Of a DNA stretch of 64,000 nucleotides, positions 1 through 9,668 are shown in pieces. Under the pieces are notes generated by a model. That model searched no databases. It saw nothing but the letters and a program-made list of their open reading frames with translations, and was not told the origin of the DNA. The position numbers and the translations under genes were made by a program. The DNA lies in the NCBI RefSeq assembly GCF_038592905.1, contig NZ_CP151943.1, positions 4,228,501-4,292,500 of the forward strand, given 5' to 3'. Each line of letters starts with the position of its first letter. Positions within the stretch are counted from its first letter, which is position 1. This DNA is from Neobacillus sp. FSL H8-0543. GTDB taxonomy: Bacteria; Bacillota; Bacilli; Bacillales; Cytobacillaceae.

Positions 1-1
1 A

Positions 2-946
2 CGTATAGGTGATACGTTAGCAACTGCAACGCCGTTAGTTTTTACTGGACTTGCTGTGGCTTTTGCATTTCGGACGGGTCTCTTTAATATTGGTGTAGCA
101 GGACAAATGTTGATTGGTGGTCTTGCAGCCACTGCTGTTGCCTTAACATTTGATTTATCAAGACCGATTCTGCTCCTTTTAATGGTAATTGCCGGTATTT
201 TAGGCGGAGCATTGTGGGCGTTTATTCCAGGTTTATTTAAAGCACGATTTAATGTGCATGAAGTAGTATCAACCATTATGATGAACTGGATTGCTTATTG
301 GACAGTCTATTATATCGTTCCGGCATTTTTTAAAGGTGAATTCCTAGAAACTGAATCACGGAAACTTGCCGAATCGTCTACTTTGAGAACACCTTGGCTA
401 ACTGAAATGTTTCAGGGTTCATATATAAACCTTGGGCTTTTCTTTGCAGTTATTGCCGTGCTCATTATGGCATTTATTATTGATAAAACAACATTAGGAT
501 TTGAATTAAAAGCTGTAGGTTTCAATCGGCACGCTGCAGAATATGCAGGTATGAAAGTTAATCGCAATATTATCTTATCCATGTTAATTTCAGGTGCCCT
601 TGCAGGTCTAGGCGGAGTTGCATTATACACTGGTAATGCTTCCAGCATACAAATCGGAATTTTACCCTCGCAAGGCTTTGATGGAATTGCCGTAGCATTA
701 CTTGGAGCTAATAATCCAATTGGTGTATTTTTCGCAGCCATTCTCTTTGGAATTCTCTATTCAGGGACAGGGTTTATGAATGCGATGATTGAAATTCCGC
801 CGGAACTTGCAAATACAATTATTGCTATTATTATTTATTTTGCTGCAACCAGCGTATTAATTGACCGTGTGTTAAATAAATTCCGCAAGACACGTTCAAA
901 TGCAAATGATGTAAATGGACCTGTTGGCAAGAAGGGAGAAGCATGA
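2..946 (+). CDS. nupP: Nucleoside ABC transporter permease NupP (YufP-like), 5' end outside window
   Basis: Inner-membrane permease of a BmpA/NupNOPQ-type importer that takes up purine nucleosides with a lipoprotein receptor and an ATPase. The frame is open to the left edge, so the first roughly 45-50 codons are missing; a GTG at 56 is internal. The visible part begins with a GDTLATATPLVFTGLAVA stretch and FRTGLFNIGVAGQ, typical of the BPD_transp_2 family, followed by multiple membrane spans. It ends one base before the next start, showing translational coupling with the partner permease. Exact substrate within the nucleosides is inferred from the family. Confidence 0.9.
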   Translation, partial: RIGDTLATATPLVFTGLAVAFAFRTGLFNIGVAGQMLIGGLAATAVALTFDLSRPILLLLMVIAGILGGALWAFIPGLFKARFNVHEVVSTIMMNWIAYWTVYYIVPAFFKGEFLETESRKLAESSTLRTPWLTEMFQGSYINLGLFFAVIAVLIMAFIIDKTTLGFELKAVGFNRHAAEYAGMKVNRNIILSMLISGALAGLGGVALYTGNASSIQIGILPSQGFDGIAVALLGANNPIGVFFAAILFGILYSGTGFMNAMIEIPPELANTIIAIIIYFAATSVLIDRVLNKFRKTRSNANDVNGPVGKKGEA

Positions 947-947
947 T

Positions 948-1898
948 ATGTGGACCATAATTGAACAAATATTCCCTTACGCAATTGTTTTTACAATTCC
1001 TCTTCTTATAACAGCATTAGGTGGTCTTTTTAGTGAAAGAAGTGGTATCGTTAATATTGGGTTAGAAGGTTTAATGGTTGTAGGAGCATTTGCGAGTGCA
1101 ATTACTGTTAACTTTTTGCAAAATACGATGGATGGACAAACGGCTCTTTGGATTGGTGTATTAGTAGCGGTTGTGGTAGGAATTTTGTTTTCCCTATTAC
1201 ATGCTTTTGCAAGTATTAATTTAAGTGCAGACCAAGTTATCAGTGGTGTAGCCATAAATATGATTGCAGCGGCATTAACCGTGTTTTTAGCTAGAAATAT
1301 TACTGGCAGTGGTAATATTCGTATCACAGGCGGTTTTACACCATTTGATGTGCCAATTTTATCGCAAATTCCAATTATTGGAGATCTATTGTTTACAAAA
1401 ACGTATGCGACAACTTGGTTTATTTTATTAGTGCTTCTTGTTAGTACGTTTATTCTTAATAAAACCAAATTTGGATTGCGTTTAAAATCCTGTGGTGAGT
1501 TTCCGCAGGCCGCTCAAGCTGCTGGGATTAATGTAATCAGAATCCGCTATTTGGGCGTTATGATTTCTGGTGCATTCTCTGGATTAGGCGGAGCAATCAT
1601 TATTTTAACTTACGCTGGAGAATTTACTGGAACTGTTTCTGGTCTAGGATTTTTAGCACTAGCATCGTTAATTTTTGGTCAATGGAGACCATTGGGGATT
1701 TTGGGAGCAACGTTGTTTTTCGGATTTGCAAGTACAATTGCTAACGTATCGCAGGTTATTCCTGAATTGGCCGTTATTCCGCCAATTATTCTGAAAATTT
1801 TCCCATATGTAGTTACGTTAATTGCGTTAGTACTCTTTTCTAAATCTTCTCAGGCACCGAAAGCAGCTGGAGAACCATTCGATCCGGGTAAGCGTTAA
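948..1898 (+). CDS. nupQ: Nucleoside ABC transporter permease NupQ (YufQ-like)
   Basis: Second permease of the same nucleoside importer, 316 residues, similar to the family length of about 319. The start ATG at 948 has GAAGGGAGA about eight bases upstream; an upstream in-frame start at 915 would overlap nupP and lacks support. Many hydrophobic spans are visible, with a conserved SERSGIVNIGLEGLMVVGA loop near the N terminus that matches the NIGxxG motif of the partner. It is the last gene of the operon and is followed by a terminator. The C-terminal tail is short and polar. Confidence 0.9.
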   Translation: MWTIIEQIFPYAIVFTIPLLITALGGLFSERSGIVNIGLEGLMVVGAFASAITVNFLQNTMDGQTALWIGVLVAVVVGILFSLLHAFASINLSADQVISGVAINMIAAALTVFLARNITGSGNIRITGGFTPFDVPILSQIPIIGDLLFTKTYATTWFILLVLLVSTFILNKTKFGLRLKSCGEFPQAAQAAGINVIRIRYLGVMISGAFSGLGGAIIILTYAGEFTGTVSGLGFLALASLIFGQWRPLGILGATLFFGFASTIANVSQVIPELAVIPPIILKIFPYVVTLIALVLFSKSSQAPKAAGEPFDPGKR

Positions 1899-1920
1899 TT
1901 AAATTATTATTTATTTTTGA

Positions 1921-1950
1921 AAAGGCTGGCTAATTAGTCAACCTTTTTTT
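1921..1950 (+). terminator. Intrinsic terminator after nupQ
   Basis: Stem AAAGG..CCTTT with an inner TGGCT/AGTCA pairing, then seven T residues. It ends the nucleoside transporter operon. Confidence 0.8.
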
Positions 1951-2103
1951 ATTTATTCTTTTTCCTTTTCGAATAGGTTCATTTACAAGGGAGAAGCTAA
2001 AATGAATAAGGTGTAACTATTAGTAATTTTGGGGAAAATAAGTTAGACTATGCTTACATATACTGGAATAGTTCATGTTTATTAATAGTTAGGAGGATTA
2101 TTG

Positions 2104-3384
2104 ATGCCCGTTTTAACTGAAACAGTTAAAGAGATGAAGGGGTATACACTTCATTTGGTTAAGACAGAAAAATACAAAACGAATACTATTGTGTGGAAGA
2201 TGAAGGCACCTCTATCACGAGAAGATGTTACCAAAAGAGCCCTTCTGCCACATGTTTTACAAAGCAGCACCAGTAAATATCCAACCACCACTGCACTTCG
2301 TTCCTACTTAGATGAATTATATGGGGCTACTCTATTTATTGATTTAGCGAAAAAGGGTGAATATCATATAATAAGCTTTTCTCTTGAAATAGCTAATGAA
2401 AAATTCCTAAGCAATCCAAGCCCATTACTAAAGAAAGGCTTCGAATTATTAGCTGAGGTTTTAACAAATCCCCAAATATCAGATAATGCATTCGATAATC
2501 AAACAATAGATAAAGAAAAGCGAACCTTAAAACAGCGTATACAATCCGTTTATGACGATAAAATGCGCTATTCCAATGTCCGACTTCTGGAAGAAATGTG
2601 TAAAGATGAGCCATATGCCCTACAAGTAAACGGCCAGGAAGAGGATGTTGAAGCAATCACAGCCGAAAATTTATATGATTACTATAAAAAAGTTTTATTA
2701 GAGGATGAAATGGACCTCTTTGTAATTGGCGATATAATGGAAGATGAAGTAATAAACTATGCAAATGAGTTATTAACCTTTGATAATCGTACGCCGAAAA
2801 CTTTAATTCAAACGGATGTAATAAAAAAGGAACAAGTTCATGAAGTAAAAGAGCAAGAGGATGTTAAACAAGGGAAATTAAATATTGGTTATCGTACAAA
2901 TATCCGATATGGTGACCCTGATTATTATGCATTGCAAGTGTTTAACGGGATTTTTGGCGGTTTTTCTCATTCGAAATTGTTTATCAATGTTCGTGAAAAA
3001 GCGAGCCTTGCCTATTATGTTGCCAGTCGTCTTGAAAGTCATAAGGGATTAATGATGGTGATGTCTGGAATAGATTTAAAGAACTATGATCAGGCAGTAG
3101 GGATCATTCGTGAACAAATGGAAGCAATGAAAAATAGAGATTTCACCGATGATGAGCTATCACAAACCAAAGCAGTGATTCGAAATCAAATGTTAGAAAC
3201 CATTGATACGTCTAGAGGATTAACAGAGGTCCTTTACCATAATGTTGTAGCAGGGACGGATATAAACCTTGATGAATGGCTAGTGGAAATGGAAAAAACA
3301 ACAAAAGAAGATATCGTGTCTGTCGCGAAAAAGATTGAACTTGATACTATCTACTTCTTAACAGGGACGGAGGCAGGCGAATAA
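2104..3384 (+). CDS. ymfF: M16-family peptidase-like protein YmfF (no HxxEH motif)
   Basis: 426-residue M16 (insulinase-fold) protein. ATG at 2104 has AGGAGG at 2091-2096; a TTG at 2101 lies too close to it. The region where M16 enzymes carry HxxEH reads LPHVLQSSTSKYPTT, so the zinc site is absent. It overlaps by one base the next gene, which does have the motif. By analogy with alpha/beta mitochondrial processing peptidase and other paired M16 proteins, YmfF is probably the non-catalytic partner. Substrate unknown. Confidence 0.88.
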   Translation: MPVLTETVKEMKGYTLHLVKTEKYKTNTIVWKMKAPLSREDVTKRALLPHVLQSSTSKYPTTTALRSYLDELYGATLFIDLAKKGEYHIISFSLEIANEKFLSNPSPLLKKGFELLAEVLTNPQISDNAFDNQTIDKEKRTLKQRIQSVYDDKMRYSNVRLLEEMCKDEPYALQVNGQEEDVEAITAENLYDYYKKVLLEDEMDLFVIGDIMEDEVINYANELLTFDNRTPKTLIQTDVIKKEQVHEVKEQEDVKQGKLNIGYRTNIRYGDPDYYALQVFNGIFGGFSHSKLFINVREKASLAYYVASRLESHKGLMMVMSGIDLKNYDQAVGIIREQMEAMKNRDFTDDELSQTKAVIRNQMLETIDTSRGLTEVLYHNVVAGTDINLDEWLVEMEKTTKEDIVSVAKKIELDTIYFLTGTEAGE

Positions 3385-4676
3385 TGGAAAAAATCAATTT
3401 TGACCAGCTTCAAGAAGAGCTATATCATGAAAAAATGCCTAATGGATTAAATGTATATATTTTACCGAAAAAAGGATTTAATAAAACGTACGCTACATTC
3501 ACAACAAAGTATGGCTCAGTTGATAACACATTTGTTCCATTTGGCAAAGAAGAGTACGTTACAGTTCCTGACGGCATTGCTCATTTTTTAGAGCATAAGC
3601 TTTTTGAAAAAGAGGATGGCGATGTTTTTCAACTATTCAGCCGCCAAGGCGCTTCAGCAAATGCATTTACTTCCTTTACCCGTACAGCTTATTTGTTCTC
3701 AAGTACCTCGGATGTGGAGAAAAACCTTGAAACACTGATAAATTTTGTTCAAGAGCCATATTTTTCGGAAAAAACAGTTGAAAAAGAAAAAGGGATTATT
3801 GGCCAAGAAATAACGATGTATGATGATAATCCGGATTGGCGTTTATATTTTGGGCTCATTCAAAACCTATATCGCAACCATCCGGTAAAAATCGATATCG
3901 CTGGGACTATTGAATCGATTTCACATATTAATAAGGATTGGCTTTACGAATGCTATAACACGTTTTATCATCCGAGTAATATGCTTTTATTTATTACTGG
4001 ACCAGTTGATCCAACTGCCTTTATGAATCAAGTAAGGGATAACCAAACGAAAAAAGATTATAAAGAAATGCCAGAGATTAAGCGGAAATTTGAAGATGAG
4101 CCCATCCCAGTTGCAGAGAAAAAACAAGTGATGGAGATGAATGTCCAAACTCCAAAATGTCTGGTTGGTATAAAAGCAATAAATACAAATCAAAAAGGGG
4201 AGGAACTCCTTAAAAATGAACTTACAATGAATGTACTGCTCGATTTGTTGTTTGGTAAAAGTTCAAAAAATTATACCCAGCTATATAATGATGGACTTAT
4301 CGATGACACGTTCTCCTATGATTACTCGCAGGAACAGGGATTTGGGTTTGCCATGGTAGGCGGGGATACGAGAGAGCCAGATAAACTAGCTGAGCAATTA
4401 GAACAGATGCTTCTCAGTGCAAAAAACGGGACAATTTTTTCTGAAGAGGAATTAGAGCGAAATAAAAAGAAGAAAATAGGTTCCTTTCTACGCGCGGTGA
4501 ATTCACCAGAATATATAGCTAATCAGTTTACTCGGTATGCCTTTAACGATATGAATTTATTTGATGTAGTACCAACGCTAGAAAAAATTACACTAAACGA
4601 TGTTAAAACATTAGCATCAGAAATCATTTCGGAAGAACGCTTTTCAGTATGCCAAGTACTGCCTAAGAAAAAATAA
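3384..4676 (+). CDS. ymfH: M16-family zinc metallopeptidase YmfH
   Basis: 430-residue M16 peptidase with the inverted zinc motif HFLEH at residues 67-71 and a downstream third-ligand candidate Glu142 in GQEITMYDDNP. The N-terminal half is catalytic; the C-terminal half is the second M16 lobe. Its ATG overlaps the TAA of ymfF by one base, consistent with equal expression of the pair. It is followed by a strong hairpin at 4680. A soluble cytoplasmic peptide-processing role is inferred; no signal peptide is visible. Confidence 0.9.
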   Translation: MEKINFDQLQEELYHEKMPNGLNVYILPKKGFNKTYATFTTKYGSVDNTFVPFGKEEYVTVPDGIAHFLEHKLFEKEDGDVFQLFSRQGASANAFTSFTRTAYLFSSTSDVEKNLETLINFVQEPYFSEKTVEKEKGIIGQEITMYDDNPDWRLYFGLIQNLYRNHPVKIDIAGTIESISHINKDWLYECYNTFYHPSNMLLFITGPVDPTAFMNQVRDNQTKKDYKEMPEIKRKFEDEPIPVAEKKQVMEMNVQTPKCLVGIKAINTNQKGEELLKNELTMNVLLDLLFGKSSKNYTQLYNDGLIDDTFSYDYSQEQGFGFAMVGGDTREPDKLAEQLEQMLLSAKNGTIFSEEELERNKKKKIGSFLRAVNSPEYIANQFTRYAFNDMNLFDVVPTLEKITLNDVKTLASEIISEERFSVCQVLPKKK

Positions 4677-4679
4677 ACG

Positions 4680-4706
4680 AAAAGCGTCGCATGCGACGCT
4701 TTTCTG
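4680..4706 (+). terminator. Palindromic terminator after ymfH
   Basis: A perfect 24-bp palindrome (arms AAAAGCGTCGCA and TGCGACGCTTTT) directly follows the stop codon. The closing TTTTCT tail is short, so read-through into ymfI is possible. Confidence 0.7.
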
Positions 4707-4755
4707 TTGCCGTAAAATAGTCTAAAAGTATTGAAAGAGAGAAAGAGTGAAAAAA

Positions 4756-5478
4756 ATGAAAAAATATGCACTCATTACAGGGGCAAGTGGAGGAATTGGA
4801 CAAGCGGTAGCCTTGAAATTAGCTGCCGAGGGCTATCATTTATATTTACATTATAATCAGAATGAAAAAATAATTAGCGAATTATTAGAAAAATTAGCCC
4901 CGTTTGGTGGAGAGTATGCAGTAATTTGCGCAGATTTAGCTAAGCCCGAAGGATATAAAAAGGTTTGTGAACAGATTTTTTCGCTAGATGAAATTATACA
5001 TTGTAGCGGGAACAGCCAATATGGGCTCCTTGTTGATTTAGCACTTGAAGAGGCAGAATCATTAATGCATGTTCATGTGATTAGTCCCTTAATGCTAACA
5101 AAAGAATTACTGCCGAAATTATTAAAAAAGAGGACTGGTAATATCATTGTTATTACTTCAATATGGGGTCAAACAGGTGCTGCTTGTGAAGTGGCCTATT
5201 CTGCAGCTAAAGGGGCTCAGATTGCCTTTGTAAAGGCCTTAAGCAAGGAAGTAGCATTAAGTGGTATAAGAGTCAATGCGATTGCACCAGGGGCAGTAGA
5301 AACGGTCATGATGAGTCAATTCACAGACGAAGAAAAAGAAACGCTGCAATATGAAATACCAATGGGGAGAATCGGATATCCTGAAGAAATTGCTAACGGA
5401 GTAAAATTTCTGCTGAGTAATGAGTCCTCTTATATAACTGGACAGGTTCTTTCTATTAATGGCGGCTGGTATACATAA
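4756..5478 (+). CDS. ymfI: Short-chain dehydrogenase/reductase YmfI
   Basis: 240-residue NAD(P)-dependent SDR oxidoreductase. The cofactor motif TGASGGIG spans residues 8-15 and the catalytic triad is Ser135, Tyr148 and Lys152 (YSAAK). ATG at 4756 is chosen because the first strand of the Rossmann fold begins right after it; a GTG at 4747 is an alternative three codons upstream, and neither has a strong ribosome binding site. Position after ymfH is as in B. subtilis. Related to FabG-type reductases, but substrate cannot be told from the sequence. Confidence 0.87.
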   Translation: MKKYALITGASGGIGQAVALKLAAEGYHLYLHYNQNEKIISELLEKLAPFGGEYAVICADLAKPEGYKKVCEQIFSLDEIIHCSGNSQYGLLVDLALEEAESLMHVHVISPLMLTKELLPKLLKKRTGNIIVITSIWGQTGAACEVAYSAAKGAQIAFVKALSKEVALSGIRVNAIAPGAVETVMMSQFTDEEKETLQYEIPMGRIGYPEEIANGVKFLLSNESSYITGQVLSINGGWYT

Positions 5479-5560
5479 CTTTTCAAATTCTTATGTGAAT
5501 AAAATCCTCCTTTAATTCAAAGAATAACACTGTACTACTTTTAAGAAGGAGGGTTTATTA

Positions 5561-5818
5561 ATGTCTGTATTAGATAATTGGAAGCAGTGGGAAGATTTCC
5601 TTGCGGATCGTCTACATCAAGCACAAGGTGAAGGAATGAGTGAAGGGGCTATCAATACTCTCGCTTATCAAATTGGTGATTATTTATCTAATCAAGTGGA
5701 ACCAAAAAACGAACAAGAGAGAATTCTTTCTGACCTCTGGTCCGTTGCTGATAAAGAAGAACAGCAGGCCATAGCTAATATTATGGTTAAATTAGTCCAA
5801 AATAATGGTTCGCGTTAA
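5561..5818 (+). CDS. ymfJ: DUF3243 protein YmfJ
   Basis: 85-residue acidic small protein of the DUF3243 family, known mainly from Bacillaceae. A strong AAGGAGGG precedes the ATG. The sequence is largely helical (SVLDNWKQWEDFLADRLHQA) with no signal peptide or membrane span. Function unknown. Own terminator immediately downstream. Confidence 0.85.
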   Translation: MSVLDNWKQWEDFLADRLHQAQGEGMSEGAINTLAYQIGDYLSNQVEPKNEQERILSDLWSVADKEEQQAIANIMVKLVQNNGSR

Positions 5819-5820
5819 TA

Positions 5821-5846
5821 AGAGAGGGATTCCTCTCTTTTTTTTT
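5821..5846 (+). terminator. Intrinsic terminator after ymfJ
   Basis: AGAGAGGGATTCCTCTCT hairpin followed by a run of T residues, three bases after the stop codon. Confidence 0.9.
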
Positions 5847-5998
5847 GTGCTTTATATTCCTTTCAAGGACAAGGTGACTGTTGTGAACATTAATCGTGCT
5901 TCCCTTTGTTTTTCCTTTCATCTTCTATCAAAATCATATATTATAAGGTTTAGATGTGGATTGTGAAAAAATTGTCGTTTAGGCTGAGGAGGTTGGTT

Positions 5999-6790
5999 AT
6001 GGAGAAAAAAGAATGGTATTTAGAATATGAGATTCAAAAAAACCGTCCTGGTTTGCTGGGCGACATTTCTTCTCTCTTAGGTATGCTATCCATAAATATT
6101 GTAACGATAAACGGTGTAGATGAGGGACGGCGCGGGTTATTAATTTTAGCTAAAGATGATAATCAAATAAAACGATTAGAGTCAATTTTAAATACAATGG
6201 ACACAATAAAATTAATTAAGATTAGAGAACCGAAACTACGCGATCGATTGGCTGTCCGACATGGACGATATATCCAAAGGGATGCTGATGATAAAAAAAC
6301 CTTTCGTTTTGTTAGAAATGAACTTGGTGTATTAGTTGATTTTATGGCAGAGTTATTTAAGCAGGAAGGTCATAAATTAATTGGGATACGAGGTATGCCG
6401 AGGGTAGGGAAGACAGAGTCTGTTGTGGCCGCAAGTGTATGTGCGAATAAACGCTGGCTTTTTGTATCCTCCACATTATTAAAGCAAACCATTCGCAATC
6501 AACTCATTGAGGACGAGTATAACGCAAATAATTTATTTATCCTTGATGGCATTGTTTCAAGAAGACGTGCAAGTGAACGCCATTGGCAGCTAGTCCGTGA
6601 AATCATGCGTCTGCCAGCTGTAAAAGTGGTAGAACATCCAGATATCTTTGTGCAAAACTCAGAATATACACTTGATGATTTTGATTATATTATCGAGTTA
6701 AGGAACGATTCTGAGGAGGAAATTACATACGACATAGTTGACCAAAATAATCTATTTACCGGGTCTGAATTTGGAGATTTTGATTTTTAG
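5999..6790 (+). CDS. ymfK: YmfK family protein (DUF3388; ACT-like plus P-loop)
   Basis: 263-residue cytoplasmic protein. ATG at 5999 has GAGGAGG six bases upstream; an ORF extending to 5954 has none. Residues 1-75 resemble an ACT-type ligand-binding fold (EYEIQKNRPGLLGDISSLLG). A P-loop-like motif GMPRVGKT is at residues 132-139, followed by a region resembling a truncated AAA domain. Family is DUF3388; role unknown. Placed between ymfJ and ymfM as in B. subtilis, 21 bases from ymfM, so likely co-transcribed with it. Confidence 0.86.
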   Translation: MEKKEWYLEYEIQKNRPGLLGDISSLLGMLSINIVTINGVDEGRRGLLILAKDDNQIKRLESILNTMDTIKLIKIREPKLRDRLAVRHGRYIQRDADDKKTFRFVRNELGVLVDFMAELFKQEGHKLIGIRGMPRVGKTESVVAASVCANKRWLFVSSTLLKQTIRNQLIEDEYNANNLFILDGIVSRRRASERHWQLVREIMRLPAVKVVEHPDIFVQNSEYTLDDFDYIIELRNDSEEEITYDIVDQNNLFTGSEFGDFDF

Positions 6791-6811
6791 AAAATTGGAA
6801 GGTGTTAAAAA

Positions 6812-7720
6812 GTGACTGAACTAGGTAATCGACTAAAAGAAGCGCGATTAGCCAAAGGATTAAGCTTGGAAGATTTACAGTCAATGACAAAAATACAAAA
6901 GCGTTACTTGATTGGAATTGAAGAAGGCGACTATTCAAGCATGCCAGGTAATTTTTACGTTCGCGCCTTTGTAAAGCAATACGCTGAAGCACTCCAGCTT
7001 GATGTGGATGAAATATTTGAATTTTATAAAGGGGAAATTCCGTCCACACATAAGGAAAATTTACCTGACCAGCTATCAAGGGTAAAAACGCATAAAACCA
7101 TTACAGAAGGAAATTCAAAAGTTTTTGACATATTACCTAAAGTTTTAATTGGTATTTTTCTTATAGGTGCAGCAGGGTTATTATATTATTTTTTGACAAA
7201 TAACTTAGGTGATAAGGCAAATGATGAAATTAGTAATAATAATGATCAAGTTTTAATTGAAAAGAAAGACGAACTAGATAAAGCTGTTGATAAGGAAATA
7301 GGACAAAAAGAAGAGACCAAGAAAGAAAAAGACAATGATGAGAAAAAGCAAGAGGATACATCTTCACCAGTTGAGGAAACTCCTAAACAAGAGTTAACCG
7401 TTGTCGAAGGCAATGGAAGCAACTCCACATATGATTTGAAAAATGCCGATAAATTTGAAGTGAAATTGGTTTCAAAAGGTCAAACATGGGTAAATATTAA
7501 AAATGGGAGCGGAAAATCTTATTTTCAGGGATTGCTTTCAACGAATGGAACGGATAGTCAAACGGTGGATTTATCGGCTGAAGATAAAGCAGTTATTGTA
7601 GTTGGAAGGACAAGTGATACAGATATTTTTATAAATGACCAAAAGCTCGAATATGCTGTTGCACCGACTGAAGAAGTTCTTCAGAACATTACAATTCAAT
7701 ATGTTCAAAAGAACGAATAG
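6812..7720 (+). CDS. ymfM: RodZ-like cell-shape protein YmfM
   Basis: 302 residues with the RodZ layout: a Cro/C1-type helix-turn-helix at about residues 1-66 (LGNRLKEARLAKGLSLEDLQ), a juxtamembrane linker, one membrane span at about 108-129, a charged Lys/Glu-rich extracellular linker and a C-terminal DUF4115-type beta domain. RodZ links MreB filaments to the wall elongation machinery. GTG start with GGAAGGTG upstream. In Bacillaceae it sits upstream of pgsA, as here. Confidence 0.9.
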   Translation: MTELGNRLKEARLAKGLSLEDLQSMTKIQKRYLIGIEEGDYSSMPGNFYVRAFVKQYAEALQLDVDEIFEFYKGEIPSTHKENLPDQLSRVKTHKTITEGNSKVFDILPKVLIGIFLIGAAGLLYYFLTNNLGDKANDEISNNNDQVLIEKKDELDKAVDKEIGQKEETKKEKDNDEKKQEDTSSPVEETPKQELTVVEGNGSNSTYDLKNADKFEVKLVSKGQTWVNIKNGSGKSYFQGLLSTNGTDSQTVDLSAEDKAVIVVGRTSDTDIFINDQKLEYAVAPTEEVLQNITIQYVQKNE

Positions 7721-7740
7721 TCATCTATTGATGACTATTC
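7715..7740 (+). other. Intercistronic hairpin between ymfM and pgsA
   Basis: Perfect 11-bp inverted repeat GAATAGTCATC/GATGACTATTC with a TATT loop, overlapping the ymfM stop codon. No T-tract follows, so it looks like an mRNA-stabilising or processing hairpin more than a terminator. Confidence 0.6.
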
Positions 7741-7773
7741 ACTTTCTAATGTCGCTTAATAGGAGGATAAATA

Positions 7774-8352
7774 ATGAACGTACCAAATAAAATAACCATA
7801 TCAAGAATTTTTTTAATTCCATTATTCTTGATCATAATGCTAGTTCCATTTGATTGGGGGACTATGTATCTTTTTGGGGCAGACCTTCCGGTTACCCATT
7901 TTATAGGGGCATTGATTTTTATTTTTGCTGCTTCCACGGATTGGGTGGATGGATTCTATGCGAGGAAATACAATCTTGTCACCAACATGGGTAAATTTCT
8001 CGACCCGCTAGCTGATAAATTGCTTGTGTCTGCTGCTCTAATTGTTCTAGTCGAACTTGGATTTGCTCCTTCATGGATCGTTATTGCAATCATAAGCAGA
8101 GAATTTGCAGTTACAGGTCTTCGACTATTACTAGTAGAGGGAGGCGAGGTTGTAGCAGCCAATATGCTTGGGAAAATAAAAACCTGGGCACAAATTATTG
8201 CTATTTCAGCACTCCTATTACATAATACTATTTTTGAATTGATTCATTTTCCATTTGATGATGTGGCATTATGGATTGCATTAATTTTTACCATTTGGTC
8301 AGGCTTTGATTATTTCTCTAAAAACATGCATGTATTTAAAAACTCAAAATAG
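7774..8352 (+). CDS. pgsA: CDP-diacylglycerol--glycerol-3-phosphate 3-phosphatidyltransferase
   Basis: 192-residue integral membrane enzyme making phosphatidylglycerophosphate from CDP-diacylglycerol and sn-glycerol 3-phosphate, the committed step to phosphatidylglycerol and cardiolipin. The CDP-alcohol phosphotransferase motif D-x2-DG-x2-AR-x8-G-x3-D-x3-D is complete at residues 56-81 (Asp56, Asp59, Gly60, Ala63, Arg64, Gly73, Asp77, Asp81). Several hydrophobic spans are visible. AGGAGG lies ahead of the ATG. Length equals that of B. subtilis PgsA within one residue. Confidence 0.95.
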   Translation: MNVPNKITISRIFLIPLFLIIMLVPFDWGTMYLFGADLPVTHFIGALIFIFAASTDWVDGFYARKYNLVTNMGKFLDPLADKLLVSAALIVLVELGFAPSWIVIAIISREFAVTGLRLLLVEGGEVVAANMLGKIKTWAQIIAISALLLHNTIFELIHFPFDDVALWIALIFTIWSGFDYFSKNMHVFKNSK

Positions 8353-8388
8353 TTTAAGAGAAAAGTTATTGGAAAAGGGGGTGTGCGG

Positions 8389-9633
8389 ATGAATGCGGAA
8401 ATTATTGCAGTGGGTTCAGAATTGCTGCTCGGTCAAATTGTTAATACCAATGCAAAATTTTTATCCCAGCAACTAGCAGGTCTTGGTATTAATGTTTATT
8501 ATCATACAGTCGTTGGTGATAATTCCAATCGATTAAAGTCTGTAATTGAAATTGCTGAAAAACGATCAAATTTAATTATTTTTACTGGTGGTCTTGGACC
8601 TACCAAAGATGATTTAACGAAAGAAACGATCGCTGGATATATAGGGAAAAAGCTTGTAATGGATCCTGTTGCCTTAGAGTCAATAGAGGACTTCTTTTAT
8701 AAGACAAATCGGGTAATGACGGAAAATAACCGTAAACAAGCATTGGTCTTTGAAGGGTCCCATATTCTGCCAAACCATAATGGGATGGCCCCTGGTATGG
8801 TCACAGAAAATGAAAAGCATCTTTATATGCTTCTACCAGGACCACCTAAAGAAATGGAGCCGATGTTTTTAGATTTCGGCATTGCTGCCCTATCCAGGTA
8901 TGTAAAAACTGAAGAAAAAATTGTCTCTAGAGTATTAAGATTCTTTGGAATCGGTGAAGCAGCCTTGGAAACAGAAATTGTCGACATAATTGATCAACAA
9001 AGTAATCCGACCATTGCTCCACTTGCCTCTGATGGTGAGGTCACCTTACGATTGACTGCAAAACATAAAGATCCTCTTACTGCTAATTCAATGCTCGATG
9101 AAGCAGAAAATGCAATCAGATCACGTGTGGGTGAGTATTTATATGGGTATGACAACACCTCAATTGTCGAAGAGTTAGTTAAAGTCTTAAAAGGGAAAAA
9201 ATTAACGATTGCCGCTGCTGAAAGTCTGACTGGGGGCATGTTTCAGCAAGGGTTAACGAGCTTTGCTGGTGCAAGCACATTTGTTAGCGGTGGTGTTGTT
9301 TGCTATACCAATGAGGTCAAACATAAAGTATTGAAGGTTAAAGAAGAGACGATTGAAAAATATGGGGTTGTAAGTGATGAGTGTGCCAAAGAGCTAGCGG
9401 AAAATGTTGCAGCACTCCTTTCTTCTGACATTGGTATTAGTTTCACAGGTGTTGCTGGACCTGATGAACTTGAGGGGAAACCAGCAGGAACCGTCTATAT
9501 CGGACTTTCGATTAATGGCAGACAAACCGTTGTGAAAAAATTAGTACTTGGCGGAACAAGAGAAGCCAACCGCAGTCGTACAGTAAAATTTGGATGCTAC
9601 TATTTAATCAAACTCTTAAAAGAGTCACAGTGA
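8389..9633 (+). CDS. cinA: CinA: NMN deamidase / competence-damage inducible protein
   Basis: 414 residues in two parts: an N-terminal molybdopterin-binding-like (MoaB/COG1058) domain starting [16 protein letters not shown], with GGLGPTKDD, and a C-terminal pyridine-nucleotide deamidase domain with AAESLTGGM and GVAGPD. ATG at 8389 has AAGGGGG seven bases upstream; a GTG at 8383 overlaps that site. In many Firmicutes cinA is co-transcribed with recA and induced in competence; here a terminator and a mobile repeat lie between them, so recA is probably mainly driven by its own promoter. Confidence 0.94.
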   Translation: MNAEIIAVGSELLLGQIVNTNAKFLSQQLAGLGINVYYHTVVGDNSNRLKSVIEIAEKRSNLIIFTGGLGPTKDDLTKETIAGYIGKKLVMDPVALESIEDFFYKTNRVMTENNRKQALVFEGSHILPNHNGMAPGMVTENEKHLYMLLPGPPKEMEPMFLDFGIAALSRYVKTEEKIVSRVLRFFGIGEAALETEIVDIIDQQSNPTIAPLASDGEVTLRLTAKHKDPLTANSMLDEAENAIRSRVGEYLYGYDNTSIVEELVKVLKGKKLTIAAAESLTGGMFQQGLTSFAGASTFVSGGVVCYTNEVKHKVLKVKEETIEKYGVVSDECAKELAENVAALLSSDIGISFTGVAGPDELEGKPAGTVYIGLSINGRQTVVKKLVLGGTREANRSRTVKFGCYYLIKLLKESQ

Positions 9634-9660
9634 GCTTTATTAAAGCACTGTGATTTTTTT
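9626..9660 (+). terminator. Intrinsic terminator overlapping the cinA stop
   Basis: CACAGT..GCTTT/AAAGC..ACTGTG stem spans the TGA and is followed by eight T residues. The T-rich tail abuts the inverted-repeat element at 9669. Confidence 0.85.
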
Positions 9661-9668
9661 TATTTTAT

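Noticed and set aside
1999..2020. Short ORF after AAGGGAGAAG (MNKV then stop) upstream of ymfF
   Set aside because: Only four codons, no family or synteny support; probably chance.
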